Positions 62,198 through 64,000 of a stretch of 64,000 nt of DNA are shown in pieces; the stretch's first letter is position 1, and the number at the start of each line of letters is the position of its first letter. The position numbers were made by a program, and so were the translations under genes. Source of the stretch: Pontibacter mangrovi (lineage in GTDB: Bacteria; Bacteroidota; Bacteroidia; Cytophagales; Hymenobacteraceae); NCBI RefSeq assembly GCF_006385705.1, contig NZ_VFRQ01000007.1, positions 186,001 through 250,000 of the forward strand, given 5' to 3'. The notes under the pieces are model-generated. The model was not told where the DNA came from and made no database searches. It saw only the letters and a program-made list of their open reading frames with translations.

Positions 62198-62617
62198 TTA
62201 CGCCTGTTGTTGCTGCCGGAGAATCTCCACCTTCTCTCGCTCGCTAGCCAGCAAGCGCTCGTAGAGTTTTTTATTTTCTTCAATAACTTCTAGAAGCTTA
62301 TCAAGAGGATTGAAAGTACACTGGGAGAAAGTGCCACCTGGTCCTGAGTTACCAACGGAGCTATCATTTAAAGTCTGAATAAACACACCCCCGTCTTCTG
62401 TAAAATTCTTTATTGCTTCAGCGGATACACCCAGGGCTTTACCTATCTTCTCTAGCGTCGTGTCATCCACATCCTCCTCCTGCTCTATGCGGGAGATGTT
62501 CTGCTGGGTCGTTCCCAGTTCAGTGGCTAATGCAGACTGCTTCACTCCCAAAGCGGTCCGCATTCTTCGCACGTGGTCACCCAGGTGGATTGGTCGTTTT
62601 CTTTCTGCTGTTTCCAT
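62198..62617 (-). CDS. XRE-family transcriptional regulator
   Basis: The 139 residues have an HTH_3 domain at about 10-65 (DHVRRMRTALGVKQSALATELGTTQQNISRIEQEEDVDDTTLEKIGKALGV) and a coiled-coil tail (LDKLLEVIEENKKLYERLLASEREKVEILRQQQ). It probably regulates genes of the element. Confidence 0.8.
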   Translation of the reverse strand: METAERKRPIHLGDHVRRMRTALGVKQSALATELGTTQQNISRIEQEEDVDDTTLEKIGKALGVSAEAIKNFTEDGGVFIQTLNDSSVGNSGPGGTFSQCTFNPLDKLLEVIEENKKLYERLLASEREKVEILRQQQQA

Positions 62618-62927
62618 ACATTAATATACTAAAAATTGAGCATTGGGCAAGAGTTTAATCAATGTTAAGAACAATAATATACATGTAAATTACAAACGAT
62701 TAAACTTACGCTTTATCAAAAGTACTTTAAATATAGGAGTTATTAAGCTTTTCTAAATGAGAAACAATAATGAACACTAAAGAAAAAGCTTAGGTAAGGA
62801 GCATCTGCTACAAATGTGAAATTCTATTACATGTTTACGCCACAGCTTGCCTAAACAACAAACACCTGAAACTGAGAGTAACGCCAAATCTATAAAGAAT
62901 TAATACCGCTTCCTGTAGAGTTTACTA
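62618..62927. other. AT-rich intergenic region, nothing recognised
   Basis: 310 AT-rich bases; no gene, no promoter of the Bacteroidota type and no repeat seen. Confidence 0.3.
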
Positions 62928-63425
62928 ATGCCCCCCAAGCTAATCAACGATCTGACCGACCAGTTAATCGAGTACCATGAGCCGCAATTCATCTTTATCC
63001 AGGACTCTGAGTGGGGCAACGCCCGCAGGCCAGACTCAGACATGACCTATAACGAGCAGTTTGCCGAGCGCCTGCGCAAGGCCGGGTGGAGCGTGAAGAT
63101 CGTGAACATGGGACGCGTACCACCGCACCAGACCAGGTACCACCTGGCCCACGAGTTCCTGGGGGAGAAAGACTCAAGGCTGCCGGCGATCCGCTTCAAC
63201 AAGTATAACTGCAAAGATATCCTGACGGCCATGAGCCTAGCGCCAGTGAAGCAGGGCCGCGACGGTCAGATCATGAAGGACAAGAGCAGCGAGAAGAAGC
63301 TCACGGTACCGGGGCAGGAAGCCACCCACTTCACCGACACCGTGGACCTGCACTTCCTTTCTATCGACAAGCACATCCTCCACATCCAGCCGGACTTCTC
63401 AGACTTCATGCTAATATCTGCCTGA
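62928..63425 (+). CDS. Hypothetical protein, possible terminase-like C-terminal fragment
   Basis: A 165-residue frame. The segment DGQIMKDKSSEKKLTVPGQEATHFTDTVDLHFLSID resembles the C-terminal RNase-H-like part of phage terminase large subunits (K-D-K-S-S-E, then T-H-x-x-D-x-x-D), but no N-terminal ATPase part is present upstream. It could be a decayed phage fragment or an unrelated small protein. Confidence 0.4.
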   Translation: MPPKLINDLTDQLIEYHEPQFIFIQDSEWGNARRPDSDMTYNEQFAERLRKAGWSVKIVNMGRVPPHQTRYHLAHEFLGEKDSRLPAIRFNKYNCKDILTAMSLAPVKQGRDGQIMKDKSSEKKLTVPGQEATHFTDTVDLHFLSIDKHILHIQPDFSDFMLISA

Positions 63426-63445
63426 GCCAGCCCACCCTACAAACG

Positions 63446-63476
63446 AAAGCCGCAGTCCTACCAGCTGCGGCTTTTT
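63446..63476 (+). terminator. Terminator after the 62928 gene
   Basis: AGCCGCAG-TCCTACCA-GCTGCGGCT with a following CTTTTTCTTTTCC, about 25 bases after the stop codon. Confidence 0.75.
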
Positions 63477-63716
63477 CTTTTCCATTCATATATCGCCGAG
63501 GACGCTCGAGGCAATTGCCAAAACTCAACAGTGCGCCGTCGGGGTGAGCAGTTAGATTTTGAGATTCTAAAAGTGTGTCGGGCACACAAAAAAGCAGTGT
63601 ATCGACTGGAAACACTCATTCTAGAACAAAATTATGAGATTGGCTCAATTAACTTTTACTCATGACTTTCTTAAAACTCTATAAACTGTTTCCTTGGCGT
63701 AGCTTCTTTCTTACAA

Positions 63717-64000
63717 TTAATCTTTTTTACTAGTATCTATTTCATCAATGATAATCTCTTCTTCGTTCACACCTTCAATTATTGGAACTTTCCAAGTCAT
63801 TATTTTTATTGGCTTATTCTTGACATCTAAATCTATCAAAAGCTTTGGATTAGCGGTATGCTTCATTTCTGGCAGGTATCCTGGAGCACCAGCCCAAGCA
63901 TTTGAGAAATCCGCCTTTTTCTGGTTAGCTTCTTCCCAATGAGCAATAGTTTCATCTACAAAACCGTGTAGCTTCCAGAACACATCGTTAACATGACTTG
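63717..64000 (-). CDS. Hypothetical protein, 5' end outside window
   Basis: The frame is open to the window edge; a GTG at 63983 is only an internal codon. The visible 88-plus residues (FWKLHGFVDETIAHWEEANQKKADFSNAWAGAPGYLPEMKHT) match no family I know. AT-rich compared with the mobilization genes. Confidence 0.4.
   Translation of the reverse strand, partial: SHVNDVFWKLHGFVDETIAHWEEANQKKADFSNAWAGAPGYLPEMKHTANPKLLIDLDVKNKPIKIMTWKVPIIEGVNEEEIIIDEIDTSKKD

Noticed and set aside
33504..64000. Full conjugative element
   Set aside because: Only mobilization genes (mobC, relaxase) are visible; no coupling ATPase or tra secretion genes within the window, so an integrative mobilizable element is the safer call. 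The missing genes could lie beyond 64,000.

Overview
ORGANISM. The window looks like a chromosome of an aerobic Bacteroidota bacterium of the Cytophagales / Hymenobacteraceae type (Pontibacter-like; this is inference). The signs are a type IX secretion C-terminal sorting domain, many short lipoproteins, a fused E1 alpha/beta 2-oxo acid dehydrogenase, an AMP nucleosidase, an UMF1-type MFS protein, and promoters of the Bacteroidota form TTG-N19-TAnnTTTG with no Shine-Dalgarno sequences. The octamer AAGTATAA / AAGTATAC is conspicuously frequent in the left half and rarer in the right half.

LEFT HALF (1 to about 33,300): ordinary chromosome. In order: the end of a large T9SS-exported adhesin-like protein; EcsC; an Mla-type lipid ABC operon (MlaE-F-D); a sigma-54 response regulator; an MtfA peptidase; a LuxE-like acyl-activating protein; small lipoproteins, one frameshifted and one in a cassette-like arrangement; the fused E1; a DUF1573 protein; alanine dehydrogenase; an LTA-synthase-like membrane protein; an HsdR-N-like nuclease fold; AMP nucleosidase; an amidohydrolase; an MFS protein with two tandem paralogues of unknown family; a peptide-type ABC importer lacking its ATPases; and MsrA.

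RIGHT HALF (33,306 to the end): an integrative, mobilizable island. Its left edge is a 42-nt 3' fragment of a tRNA-Arg(TCT) gene (33306-33347, minus strand) that breaks off exactly at the anticodon loop. A tyrosine recombinase gene follows directly. At the other end of the visible part lie an excisionase-like HTH protein, a TOPRIM primase, a probable oriT, MobC and a relaxase. The intact tRNA should lie beyond 64,000.

ISLAND CARGO. The cargo is defence and damage repair: a split HipBST toxin-antitoxin set whose promoter sits midway between two operators; RadC; a PLD-plus-helicase protein with a divergent regulator; and a large RNA-repair locus (41,692-57,123). That locus holds a WYL regulator fused to a PhyH-type dioxygenase, two RlaP-like nucleotidyltransferases, RtcB, a large AT-rich SIR2 protein, a Ro60/TROVE protein, a tandem array of five Y-RNA-like genes, Hen1 and the three-domain kinase-phosphatase-ligase Pnkp. 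Four of the five Y RNAs carry a T-arm module, and the clearest are circularly permuted tRNA mimics. Three promoters of the locus (RlaP pair, RtcB, Ro60) share the same 20-bp operator, TGCGCA-N7-TGCGCA, with a TTTG ending 17 bp downstream in every case and no -33 box. This indicates one activator-driven regulon, most simply controlled by the WYL-PhyH protein.

HOW IT MAY WORK TOGETHER (inference). RNA damage is sensed through the WYL-PhyH protein. RtcB, RlaP and Pnkp/Hen1 heal, extend, seal and 3'-methylate broken tRNAs, and Ro60 with its tRNA-mimicking Y RNAs handles defective RNA or guides a nuclease. Toxin and NAD-hydrolase type genes nearby would make the same island able to cause, and to survive, growth arrest during phage attack.
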